DNA from: Heracleum sosnowskyi
Lineage: Eukaryota > Streptophyta > Magnoliopsida > Apiales > Apiaceae
DNA length: 64,000 nucleotides
Direction: 5' to 3'
Assembly: GCA_030848705.1 (NCBI GenBank)
Contig: JAUIZM010000017.1
Coordinates: 1,488,001 to 1,552,000, forward strand
The notes under the pieces are model-generated. The model was not told the origin of the DNA. It did not search any database and saw only the letters and a program-made list of their open reading frames with translations. Made by a program: the position numbers and the translations under genes. Each line of letters begins with the position of its first letter. Positions within the stretch are counted from its first letter, which is position 1. This document shows positions 51,541 through 60,760 of the stretch, in pieces.

Positions 51541-54159
51541 ATGCAGAAATCAAACAGTATCAAGATCCCAGCATTTGATAAAGAGAACTACAGCATTTGG
51601 AAAAGAAAAATCTTGTTGTTTATCAAAGCTGCAAATCCACTATACCCAGGTATACTCGAGAATGGTCCTTTCATTCCAAGAAAGGAAATTGAAGCCACAA
51701 CAGTGAATGGTGAGATTATTCCTGCACATTGGGTTCCCAAAGATCCCTCAGAAATCTTGGAACCTGAAAAGGAGAAAATGGTGCTAGATGATCATTTGCA
51801 ACTTATCTTGCTCGATTCTCTCACGCTGGATAAAGCCATGTGTGGAAATGTGATAAGCTGCACATCAGCCAAGGAGATGTGGATCAGGTTAGCCTTACTC
51901 TGTGAAGGAAGTGAAGAGGTTAAGGGCAACCAAAGGCAAATTCTAATATCTCAATATGAGGCATTCATGGCCAAGCCTGGTGAAGACTTAACCTCCATGT
52001 TTGAAAGATTCAGTAAGCTCTTAACTGAATTACAGATACATGGCAAGTACTATGACAGAAAAGAATTAAATGTCAAGTTCCTGCTCACACTGCCTGATCA
52101 CCTTGAACACAAGACAACAGCCATACGAGAAGGAAGAGATCTCAACACTATAACCTTTGAGACACTTTATGGTATTCTGAAATCTTATGAACTCGAACTC
52201 TTTCAAAAGAGAGTCATACAAAGTGGAACAAGGAACAAGATGGCTAATATGTCAAGTGCCCTAGTAGCACATGTGCCAAGGATCACACAGCCAAATGAAG
52301 TACTACAGATCACACAATCAACCCCAACCCAGACCTTGAAGATAGAAGAGGTGGTTGAAGATGATGAGAAAGTGGTACTACAGCTTAAAGATGTGGAAGA
52401 TGAAGACTTCTACACAATGGAGGAACTGGAAAGCATGGACAACCCTACTATGGCTTACATGGCCAAAAAGTTCAAGAACTTTAGGTTCAAGAAGGATAGG
52501 TCATACAAGCCTCAAGGCCAAGCATCCAAGTTCAGCAAAGGAAGCTCATCAAAGGCTGCTGTGGGAAGTTCAACCAAAGGAGGATACAAAACTGGATTTG
52601 TGGATAGATCAAAGTTCAAATGTTACAACTGTGGAGAACCTGGTCATTTTGCTACTGAATGCAAAAGACCCAAACAGGTTCAAAGATATGAGAAAGGAAC
52701 TGGTGGATACTCCAAGAAAAATCAAGGTAGAGCCTATGTGGCTGAAGGAAAGTGTTGGGATGATTCTGATGATGAAGAAGAGGAAGAATATGTCAACCTA
52801 GCTCTCATGGCTAGCACTGATGAGGTAGCATCAACACCTTCAAGTCAGGTACCTTCACTTGTCTTACTTGATATGTCTACTGATGAGTATAAGAAAACCA
52901 TTAAAGACTTAAGTGCTGAAATGTTCAATGTCTATACTAGCTTATCTGCTGCTAATGAGGAAATCTCTAGACTAAGTAAGCTAAATGAAACACTTCAGTC
53001 TGAAAATGATTCTCTTTTTCTCAAAACCAGTTCACTAGGCTCTTTAGCTCAAGAGAATGCTAAACTTAAAAATGAATTAAAATGTGCTAAGGAGGTTGAG
53101 GAATTCCCGAGGAATGAGATTGCTGAAAATGAATTTAAGATTAAGGCCTATAGAAACTCATCAAAGATAGTTCAGGATTACAATGATAAGCATACAGAAA
53201 ATCAGTCTGTTGGTATAGGTTTTTCTTATGGTAGAAGACCTGGAAAGGAAACTGTGATTCAAGATTGTCCTGGAATTGCTGCTGTCAAACCCACCATTCT
53301 CAAGAAAGTTAAAACTCCTATTTTCAAAGCTGCTGAAATTGAGTTTGATGAAGAAGCCATGCTTATCAAACAAGAAATTCTTGATGAGGATGAAGGTGTT
53401 GACAGCACATTCAAGGAAGGAAAGGATATTGTCACAATCCCCAAGACAGTAAACTTACCAAGCAATCAGACAGTAAGTTCAAAGGATGCTGTCACGATTG
53501 GCAAGACAGAATCTTTCAAAGATACTGTCAAGAATGATTCCAAGACAGTAACTTTCAAACCTTCTGTCAAGACAGTAGGAATAAAAGATACTGTCAAGGA
53601 TAGTTCGACAGCAACTTCTGAACATACTGTCAATCCAGTAACTCCCAAGTCTAGAAACAGGAATGGTAAGGTAGGTGTCAATAAAGGAAATGGATACACT
53701 AATGTTGGAGGTGCTTCTAGGAAACTATGCAATAACTGTGGATCTACACATCACTTAACACATGTTTGTAAGAAACCAATTGAGGATAAGATCAATGCAA
53801 CTGAACTCAATGGTAACTTACACAGAACCCCCCTTATGCATAGAACTATGAGTGTCTGTAATAACATTGATTGTATGCCATGCAAAATCACTGCCATGAG
53901 TACATGCTTTAACTTACCTGTTCTCTCTACTGAAAAATGCTCATACCTAAACACTGTTGAGACTTCTGAGCCTGCTGGCAACAGCAAAAAGGCTTCATCC
54001 ACTAAGAAAAGGACCAAGTCCAATTCTAAACCTAAGTGGGTGAAAAGAGAAGTCAAACAGGAAGTCTTTGATAATGCTTGTGATGTTGTGACTGAAAGAA
54101 ACTCAGGAAACACTGAAACTGCAGGACCCAACAAAGATTGGGTACCATATGCAACTTAG
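51541..54159 (+). CDS. E3 gag, 872 aa
   Basis: ATG 51541, 38 bases after the primer site; TAG 54157-54159. A capsid-like UBN2-type domain (residues about 1-225: YSIWKRKILLFIKAANPLY, ILENGPFIP), an acidic linker, zinc knuckle CYNCGEPGHFATEC (361-374), a coiled-coil stretch (about 455-535), a Lys/Thr/Val-rich region (about 620-705) packed with twelve CTGTC/GACAG words, and a second knuckle CNNCGSTHHLTHVC (730-743). The stop is in the same frame as pol, six codons before the pol start, so readthrough is possible, but a TTTTGCAG|GG acceptor-like site lies between. Confidence 0.95.
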   Translation: MQKSNSIKIPAFDKENYSIWKRKILLFIKAANPLYPGILENGPFIPRKEIEATTVNGEIIPAHWVPKDPSEILEPEKEKMVLDDHLQLILLDSLTLDKAMCGNVISCTSAKEMWIRLALLCEGSEEVKGNQRQILISQYEAFMAKPGEDLTSMFERFSKLLTELQIHGKYYDRKELNVKFLLTLPDHLEHKTTAIREGRDLNTITFETLYGILKSYELELFQKRVIQSGTRNKMANMSSALVAHVPRITQPNEVLQITQSTPTQTLKIEEVVEDDEKVVLQLKDVEDEDFYTMEELESMDNPTMAYMAKKFKNFRFKKDRSYKPQGQASKFSKGSSSKAAVGSSTKGGYKTGFVDRSKFKCYNCGEPGHFATECKRPKQVQRYEKGTGGYSKKNQGRAYVAEGKCWDDSDDEEEEEYVNLALMASTDEVASTPSSQVPSLVLLDMSTDEYKKTIKDLSAEMFNVYTSLSAANEEISRLSKLNETLQSENDSLFLKTSSLGSLAQENAKLKNELKCAKEVEEFPRNEIAENEFKIKAYRNSSKIVQDYNDKHTENQSVGIGFSYGRRPGKETVIQDCPGIAAVKPTILKKVKTPIFKAAEIEFDEEAMLIKQEILDEDEGVDSTFKEGKDIVTIPKTVNLPSNQTVSSKDAVTIGKTESFKDTVKNDSKTVTFKPSVKTVGIKDTVKDSSTATSEHTVNPVTPKSRNRNGKVGVNKGNGYTNVGGASRKLCNNCGSTHHLTHVCKKPIEDKINATELNGNLHRTPLMHRTMSVCNNIDCMPCKITAMSTCFNLPVLSTEKCSYLNTVETSEPAGNSKKASSTKKRTKSNSKPKWVKREVKQEVFDNACDVVTERNSGNTETAGPNKDWVPYAT
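53399..53640 (+). repeat. E3 motif cluster inside gag
   Basis: About twelve CTGTC or GACAG words in 240 bases, in both orientations (for example TACTGTCAAG, AAGACAGTAA, TCGACAGCAAC). Forward ACTGTC and reverse ACAGTA both encode Thr-Val in this frame. Confidence 0.85.
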
Positions 54160-54180
54160 AAACATTCTGTTTTGCAGGGT
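54156..54180 (+). promoter_or_regulatory. E3 gag-pol junction: in-frame TAG and candidate splice acceptor
   Basis: TAG AAA CAT TCT GTT TTG CAG GG. Gag and pol share the frame, so translational readthrough could join them. The TTCTGTTTTGCAG|GG context is also a good splice acceptor and corresponds to the E2 site. Confidence 0.4.
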
Positions 54181-57100
54181 AAGAAGAAAAATCAGGTCAT
54201 GTGGATAATTGACAGTGGTTGCTCAAGACACATGACAGGTGATAAAGCCCTGCTATCACATTATGTAGAGAAAGCTGGCCCAATCATAACCTTTGGAGAC
54301 AACAGCAAGGGTTACACAGTGGGATATGGCTGTCTGGAAATTGGAAATGTTGTCATTGAAGATATTGCTCTTGTGGATGGATTGAAGCACAACCTACTCA
54401 GTGTCAGCCAATTCAGTGACAGAGGATTTAAGGTTGACTTTGACATGATGGTGTGCAACATCTATCACAAGAAGGATGGAAGCCTCTCTCTAAAAGGGGT
54501 CAGAAAAGGAAGCTTGTTTGTTGCTGATCTAAGCTCAACAAAGAAGGATAAAGTTTACTGTTTTTACAGTAAAGCTACTGTTGGTGACAGTATGCTTTGG
54601 CACAGGAAGCTCTCACATCTCAACTTCAAGACAATGAATATTCTGATGAAGAAGGAGTTAGTGAGAGGTTTGCCCCAACAGGAATTCTGTCAAGAAGGAC
54701 TGTGTGAAGATTGTCAAATGGGCAAACTGAGAAGAGCTGTGCACAAGTCCAAGCAAGTAAACACCAACACAGAAGCACTCAAGTTAATTCACATGGACCT
54801 CTTTGGACCAGTCAATGTACCATCTATGGCCAGAAAGAGGTATGCCTTAGTAATGGTGGATGATTACTCAAGGTACACTTGGGTGAAATTTCTTGAATCC
54901 AAAGATGAAGCTGCTCAAGTGATTATTGATCAAGTCAGAGTTCTTGATAGAACCCCAAACTCAAAAGTTCAAATCTTGAGGAGTGACAATGGTACAGAAT
55001 TCAGAAATGCCACACTTGGAAATTTCTGTAAAGATGAAGGAATTGTACAACAATTCTCTGCTGCAAGAACTCCACAGCAGAATGGAGTTGTAGAAAGAAA
55101 GAACAGGACTCTCATTGAAGCAGCTAGAACTATGTTGCATGATGCTAAGTTGCCAACATATTTCTGGGCTGAAGCTATCAACACAGCCTGTTATACTCAG
55201 AACAGAACCATGATCAACAAAACTCATGCAAGTACTCCTTACTGTCTGTTAACCGGAAAGAAACCTACTGTCAAATATTTTCATGTGTTTGGGAGCAAAT
55301 GCTTTATGATGAAAGACAACCATGAGAAGAAAGGAAAATTTGACACCAAGGCTTTTGAAGGACTATTCATGGGTTACAGCACAGAAAGGACTGCCTACAG
55401 AGTTTATGTTATGGAACACAGGATTATTGAAGAAAGTGTTAATGTCACATTTGATGAAACCAAGTTTCCAGGACTGCATGAAGAAGGAAAGATGCAGACA
55501 TTCAGATTTGAGAATCAAGGATACCTGGAAGCTGAGGAGATTGTAGATGAAGAACCTAGCTTCACTCAAATTGTTGAAGTTGACAAAGATGCTGTCAACA
55601 CCACTACTGTCAATCAAACTCCAGCTCAATCACACACCATAACATCTAACATTCAGAACAGTGATGACTCTGGAGACAATGAAGAACATGGTGGAGACAA
55701 TGGAATTGATGAGCATTCAACTCAACAAGCTGAAGCAAATGTTCCTGTTCAATCAAGTAGCTTGCCCAGAATCACCAGGTGGTCCAAGGATCACACAAAT
55801 GATCTTGTCATTGGTGATCCTAATTCTGGAGTGAGGACAAGGAACAAAGTCTCTGCTGACAGCATGTTCTCATGCTTCCTGTCACAAATGGAACCCAAGA
55901 CAATTGATGAAGCATTGTTGGATTCTGACTGGGTGATAGCCATGCAAGAAGAGCTAAATCAGTTTGAAAGAAACAATGTATGGAAATTGGTTCCAAGACC
56001 TAAGGGAAAGTCAGTTATTGAGACCAAGTGGGTTTTCAAAAACAAACTTGATGAAAATGGATTGGTGACAAAGAACAAAGCAAGGCTAGTGGCTAAAGGT
56101 TACTGTCAACAGGAGGGAATAGATTATGATGAGACATTTGCTCCTGTTGCCAAACTTGAAGCTATAAGAATCTTTCTAGCTTATGCTGCACACTGCAACT
56201 TCAAAGTATTTCAGATGGATGTCAAAAGTGCCTTTCTAAATGGAGAGCTGGAAGAAGAAGTGTATGTGGAACAGCCACCAGGGTTTGAGGATGCTGAAAT
56301 GCATAATTTTGTGTACAAACTCTTCAAAGCTTTGTATGGACTAAAGCAAGCACCCAGGGCATGGTATGACACACTTTCCACCTTTCTTCTGGAAAACCAG
56401 TTTACCAGAGGAGTTGTGGACAAGACACTTTTCTACAAGCATCATGGCAAGGACATCATTCTGGTACAAATCTATGTGGATGATATCATTTTTGGTTCTA
56501 CAAATGAGAAGCTGTGTGAGAAGTTTTCCCATCTCATGAGTAACAAATATGAGATGAGCATGATGGGAGAATTGTCATTCTTTCTAGGGTTACAAATTCT
56601 TCAACAAACTGATGGAATCTTCATAAGTCAAGCTAAGTATATCAAGGAACTTCTCAAAAAGTTCAACTTGGAAGATTCATCTCCTGCAAGGACACCAATG
56701 TCCACAGCAACTAGTCTGGATCTTGATCCTAAAGGAAAGAAAGTTGACTCAAGCACTTATAGAGGCATGGTAGGATCCCTCCTATACCTAACTGCTAGCA
56801 GACCTGACATCATGTTTGCTACATGTCTTTGTGCAAGGTTTCAAAGTGATCCAAAGGAGTCACACTTGGTAGCCATCAAGAGAATCTTTAGATACTTAAA
56901 AGGCACTCCTAACCTAGGCCTTTGGTATCCTAAGAATACTGGATTTGATCTAATTGGTTACTCAGACTCAGACTATGCTGGATGCAAGATTGACAGAAAG
57001 AGTACTACTGGTAGCTGTCAATTTCTTGGTGGAAGATTGGTCTCATGGTTTAGCAAGAAGCAACATTCAGTTTCTACCTCAACTGCAGAAGCTGAGTACA

Positions 57101-57420
57101 TTGCTGCAGGCAGTTGCTGTGCACAAATTCTATGGATGAAAAGTCAACTTCTAGATTATGGTCTAGTGTTAAGAGAAATTCCTATTTACTGTGACAACAC
57201 TAGTGCCATAGCCATCTCAGACAATCCAGTTCAACACTCTAGGACAAAGCACATTGATATAAGACATCACTTTATCAGAGAGCATGTTGAACAAGGAACT
57301 GTGAAGCTGATTTATGTCCCAACTGACAAGCAACTTGCTGACATCTTCACTAAGGCATTGGATGAAGCAACCTTCAACAGGTTGGTAAGTGAATTGGGAA
57401 TGCTGAATCTGGTATGTTAA
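54172..57420 (+). CDS. E3 pol polyprotein, about 1082 aa, intact
   Basis: Opens at TTGCAGGG without an ATG; TAA at the end. Protease motif DSGCSRHMTGD (residues about 14-24), pre-integrase CEDCQMG, integrase D, D, E (HMDLFGP, RSDNGTEF, NGVVERKN), a linker with NDSDDSGDNEEHGG-like acidic content and CTGTCA words (about 55590-55620), reverse transcriptase with QIYVDDIIFGS, RNase H with YSDSDYAGCKIDRKST and STSTAEAEYIAA, and the end at DIFTKAL. All signature residues are present, so this could be a functional enzyme set. Confidence 0.96.
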   Translation: MQGKKKNQVMWIIDSGCSRHMTGDKALLSHYVEKAGPIITFGDNSKGYTVGYGCLEIGNVVIEDIALVDGLKHNLLSVSQFSDRGFKVDFDMMVCNIYHKKDGSLSLKGVRKGSLFVADLSSTKKDKVYCFYSKATVGDSMLWHRKLSHLNFKTMNILMKKELVRGLPQQEFCQEGLCEDCQMGKLRRAVHKSKQVNTNTEALKLIHMDLFGPVNVPSMARKRYALVMVDDYSRYTWVKFLESKDEAAQVIIDQVRVLDRTPNSKVQILRSDNGTEFRNATLGNFCKDEGIVQQFSAARTPQQNGVVERKNRTLIEAARTMLHDAKLPTYFWAEAINTACYTQNRTMINKTHASTPYCLLTGKKPTVKYFHVFGSKCFMMKDNHEKKGKFDTKAFEGLFMGYSTERTAYRVYVMEHRIIEESVNVTFDETKFPGLHEEGKMQTFRFENQGYLEAEEIVDEEPSFTQIVEVDKDAVNTTTVNQTPAQSHTITSNIQNSDDSGDNEEHGGDNGIDEHSTQQAEANVPVQSSSLPRITRWSKDHTNDLVIGDPNSGVRTRNKVSADSMFSCFLSQMEPKTIDEALLDSDWVIAMQEELNQFERNNVWKLVPRPKGKSVIETKWVFKNKLDENGLVTKNKARLVAKGYCQQEGIDYDETFAPVAKLEAIRIFLAYAAHCNFKVFQMDVKSAFLNGELEEEVYVEQPPGFEDAEMHNFVYKLFKALYGLKQAPRAWYDTLSTFLLENQFTRGVVDKTLFYKHHGKDIILVQIYVDDIIFGSTNEKLCEKFSHLMSNKYEMSMMGELSFFLGLQILQQTDGIFISQAKYIKELLKKFNLEDSSPARTPMSTATSLDLDPKGKKVDSSTYRGMVGSLLYLTASRPDIMFATCLCARFQSDPKESHLVAIKRIFRYLKGTPNLGLWYPKNTGFDLIGYSDSDYAGCKIDRKSTTGSCQFLGGRLVSWFSKKQHSVSTSTAEAEYIAAGSCCAQILWMKSQLLDYGLVLREIPIYCDNTSAIAISDNPVQHSRTKHIDIRHHFIREHVEQGTVKLIYVPTDKQLADIFTKALDEATFNRLVSELGMLNLVC

Positions 57421-57825
57421 TTTTACTAAGGTTTCTAAATTTTCAATTCTTATTGAAGCTCATGACAGCAACTTCAAACCTGCTGTCAAGAGAAGTTACT
57501 GTCTACTTGGTTTATGTCTGTTATGTGACAGCATGTGTTGATTTGACTTCTCCTGTCAGTATTTTGTGCCAGTCTCATACTTTTAAACCGTGTATGACTT
57601 TAATGTGGTTATCCGTTAAGTTTGAGAGTTAAAAATCTGTTCCATTGGACTTTCACACTCTTTTGCATTAATCTGTAGGATTAAAGGAGGACACGACCAT
57701 TAATTACTTTTGTGATAGTTGTATGGGTCCTCTAACTGTTGACCATTAGACTTTAATCCTTAGACGGTTTTGCCTATAAATTATCCTTAGGTTTCACCAG
57801 TCTGCTCTCAGTTTTAAAGTGAATA
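57421..57825 (+). promoter_or_regulatory. E3 leader with motif cluster and TATA box
   Basis: Family words at 57462-57560 (ATGACAGCAAC, CTGCTGTCAAG, TTACTGTCT, TGTGACAGCA, CCTGTCAGT). A TATAAA at 57775-57780 lies about 50 bases before the ATG of a small ORF, a spacing compatible with a start site just upstream of that ORF. Confidence 0.45.
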
Positions 57826-58086
57826 ATGGAAAACAAAGTAGGAATCGAAGTTGGTCTAAAGAAGTGTGATAGTGAACCCTACAATGAAGAGATTGAGGAG
57901 CTCTTCGAGGTGCTTTTGGATGCCCTCGATGAGATAGACGAGGAAAAGGAGGCCAAGGCTAAGGAAGAGGAGGCCAAGGTTGTGGAAGAAGAGAAGGAGC
58001 TTCAGGCACTTCTTGAAAAAGAAGGCCGCTCTGAAGAAGAGATTAAGGAAGAAGTCTTAGAACTAGTTGATAAAATCATAGAATGA
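57826..58086 (+). CDS. Small acidic coiled-coil ORF in E3, 86 aa (unrecognised)
   Basis: ATG 57826 to TGA 58086. The product is strongly acidic and helical: EEIEELFEVLLDALDEIDEE followed by Glu/Lys/Ala heptad-like runs, consistent with a single coiled coil. The only cysteine is C14. A TATA box lies upstream, and AATAATAATAAAAG (near 58118-58130) could serve for polyadenylation, so it has the layout of a mini gene between pol and the extra ORF. I see no counterpart in the leaders of E1, E2 or E4. It may be a captured host fragment. Confidence 0.5.
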   Translation: MENKVGIEVGLKKCDSEPYNEEIEELFEVLLDALDEIDEEKEAKAKEEEAKVVEEEKELQALLEKEGRSEEEIKEEVLELVDKIIE

Positions 58087-58753
58087 TGTACTCAATGTTC
58101 AATTTTAATGATTTTATTAATAATAATAAAAGTTCCTGTTTATGTGGTTACTGAGTTTATGACTTGTCTGTGTAACTTGTTTAATATTTGTGTTTGAAAG
58201 ATTACATTGCTAAATTCATATTCTGTTAATTTTAAGGTTAAGTATATGAGCAACGCATCCTAATTAGTTCAAGACAGAAACAATTTCCCACTTAAATTAC
58301 TGTCACAAAGAAGGATACTGTCCTGTGTCTCTTGACAGCAACCTTCTTGACAGCAGGGAAAGACTTTCTGTCACGACCTTTAAAGGATACTGTCACTCAA
58401 ATGCTTAACGGTGACAGCAAGTTTTTGCGCAATAGTTGCTGTCGCGCAAAACCTACTGTCACCACCACTTCTTACTGACAGATTGTTTCTAGCGCACAGG
58501 TTACTGTCAACAATAGTGGACCGTTGTAATTGGATATTCACCCCACGATTGACAGTGAATAACGGGCAGTAACTCACGTGTTAAGAGAGTGGGTTAAGAC
58601 ACGTCCTTTAACTCCACTTTTTGAGCAAACGTTTGAGATACCCATATTTATTCTCCAGTTACTCCGACATATCACTCTCACAAAACTCAAGGCAAAATAC
58701 TTTTCTTCAAGCAAAAAGCTACTTTCTCACCTTCTTCTTTTCTTGAAATCTCC
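58087..58753 (+). other. E3 second leader with the densest motif cluster
   Basis: Twelve CTGTC/GACAG words at 58298-58557, in alternating orientation. A TATTTA box at 58645-58650 lies about 104 bases before the ATG of the extra ORF, followed by a CT-rich leader. Confidence 0.6.
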
Positions 58754-60760
58754 ATGGCCCCCAAACAGTCTCTCTCTCAAACAAACTTTGCTGGCATCTT
58801 TTCCCCAAATGATGCTGGTGAAGGTTTCAAAGGACTGGTGTTTTTCTTGAACAAGTCCTATCTTCGTTCAGCCATTACCTCAACTCCACATCTCGACCTA
58901 GACAAACTTGAGGAATTTTGGCGAACTGCTGTTACTCTAACTGTGGGTGAAAACCCAGCTATTCAATTCGAGATTAATGGGCAACAATACATTCTTACAG
59001 CTGAGGTCATCAATACTGCTCTTGGAATTACACTGGAAGAAGGACAAAACTTTGCTCCACTTGCTAATGATGACACTCTGAAGAAGCTCTTCTTGAAGAT
59101 TGGGTATGCAGGCCCTATTCTCGAAGAGGGAACAACCAAGTGGTACCCGTCTGGTGAAATGGACAGGAAGTATCTAAGGAAGGAGTGGAGCATGATATTT
59201 GATGCAATGGTCAAGGTGTTCTCTACCAAGTCCACAGGCTGGAATGGGATACCCTCCTACATCAAGAAACTGACACATTCTCTTGTCCATGGATACAAGG
59301 TGAATGTTGGAGCTCTCCTCATGGCACAACTCAAAGCTGCCATAGGTAAGAAGGTATCACACTACCCTCGCTTTCTTATGATGTGTATCAATTCTTTCTG
59401 TGATTTTAATAATGATGCCCCTCGTCTAGAGGTTTGCTCTGTCTTGAAAAAGAACACACACACACTGTTATCTTCACAGGATCTAAATGCACATATTCCA
59501 CTTTGCTTCACTCAGCACATGGTTGATCAAGTGTCCAACCTTGATTATCCATTACCTACTGGTTATGATTCTTTTTCTCTTGAGGATGAAGCTAAATTAG
59601 ACCCAAATTCAGTTAACCCACATTCAACACCATACACTCAGCCTAGGCCCTCTAGACTTCCCAAAGCCCAAAGAGAAGCCTTGCAAGAATCCAGAAAAAG
59701 ATCCTTAGAAGCTGCTAGGAGGACCAAAACCACTGTCAGCCACCCTGCAGTCTCCCAAAAGACTGTAGAGGAAACCAGGGAAATAAACTCCTCCCTAGAT
59801 GTGCCTTCTCAACAAGGTGCTTCTATTGAAATTGGCCTGTCTCCCAAGGCACCCTGTACAGAGTCTGCACAAACTCATGGTTCCCAACCTGAGATACCCC
59901 CACTTGAAGAAACACACAGTGAGTTAGGGCACAGTGAGGATTTCTCTACTCCTATTGATGGTTCACATGTTTCATCTGTGAATCAGCCCCCACTCTCTAC
60001 TACACTTTCACCTTCTTCCTTCCCTACACATTCTTTTGTTTCTTCTCCACAACCTAGAGAAGGGGACAGTCCCAACCCTTCAGGTTTTGATCATCCATCT
60101 CCAATCATGGATGCGCCCCCATCTAGTGGTCCACAAGAACCCATCTCTCAAAGTGAGATGGACACCACTCCTCCAAACACTGAGCTAGGGCAAAGTGGTA
60201 TTTTGTCAGAAAATGAAACAGCCAACACTTTGTCTGATCTCCAAGGAGCATCTTACCTTCAGGAAGATGCTGTCACAGCCTCTGTTGCTGTCAAAGACAC
60301 TGGGGATGCTACTGTCCTGGACACAGCTACTGTCCAAGGTGGAGAGAAAGATACTGTCACTACAGAACCTACTGTCACTCCACCTCCCAAAGATGCTGTC
60401 ATGCCAGAACCTGCTGTCCAGACTCCAACTGACAGTACCATTCCTACTCAAGCTGCTGTCCAGCCTTCCCAGCCTAATTTTGATGCTGTACTTGTTGAGG
60501 ATGCCTCTGATGATGACCTACCTCTTGCCAACCTCCTAAAGGTACATTCTAAATCTTCTCCTTCCATGCATGTTAGTACTGCTCATACCCATGCATCTAG
60601 GTTGAGTGAGGGTGTGCAAAAGAAAAGAGAGATAAAAGAAAAGAGAGGTGAGCATAAAAATGAGAGGCAGCCAAATGAGCTGGCAAAAGGAGAGGGACTT
60701 GAGCATGTCCAGAGAGATATTGAGGGAGCCAATGCCAGAGGGACTTTTTGTATTGTTTGA
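58754..60760 (+). CDS. E3 extra ORF ('env-like'), C-terminally truncated, 668 aa
   Basis: ATG 58754. Residues about 1-285 are the N-terminal domain shared with E1 and E4 (EWSMIFDAMVKVFSTK). A Pro/Ser/Thr-rich region with GPQEPISQSE follows. Residues about 500-575 (60268-60462) carry ten CTGTC/GACAG words read as DAV, DTV and ATV repeats. A basic KKREIKEKRGEHKNER stretch then leads to an abrupt join with the LTR at about 60747, so the last few residues (FCIV) come from LTR sequence. Coiled coil, KKGE and C-terminal domain are absent compared with E1. Confidence 0.85.
   Translation: MAPKQSLSQTNFAGIFSPNDAGEGFKGLVFFLNKSYLRSAITSTPHLDLDKLEEFWRTAVTLTVGENPAIQFEINGQQYILTAEVINTALGITLEEGQNFAPLANDDTLKKLFLKIGYAGPILEEGTTKWYPSGEMDRKYLRKEWSMIFDAMVKVFSTKSTGWNGIPSYIKKLTHSLVHGYKVNVGALLMAQLKAAIGKKVSHYPRFLMMCINSFCDFNNDAPRLEVCSVLKKNTHTLLSSQDLNAHIPLCFTQHMVDQVSNLDYPLPTGYDSFSLEDEAKLDPNSVNPHSTPYTQPRPSRLPKAQREALQESRKRSLEAARRTKTTVSHPAVSQKTVEETREINSSLDVPSQQGASIEIGLSPKAPCTESAQTHGSQPEIPPLEETHSELGHSEDFSTPIDGSHVSSVNQPPLSTTLSPSSFPTHSFVSSPQPREGDSPNPSGFDHPSPIMDAPPSSGPQEPISQSEMDTTPPNTELGQSGILSENETANTLSDLQGASYLQEDAVTASVAVKDTGDATVLDTATVQGGEKDTVTTEPTVTPPPKDAVMPEPAVQTPTDSTIPTQAAVQPSQPNFDAVLVEDASDDDLPLANLLKVHSKSSPSMHVSTAHTHASRLSEGVQKKREIKEKRGEHKNERQPNELAKGEGLEHVQRDIEGANARGTFCIV

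Noticed and set aside
54157..54171. Tobamovirus-type leaky stop context after E3 gag
   Set aside because: The bases after TAG are AAA CAT, not CAR YYA. Readthrough is still possible, but the strong context is absent.
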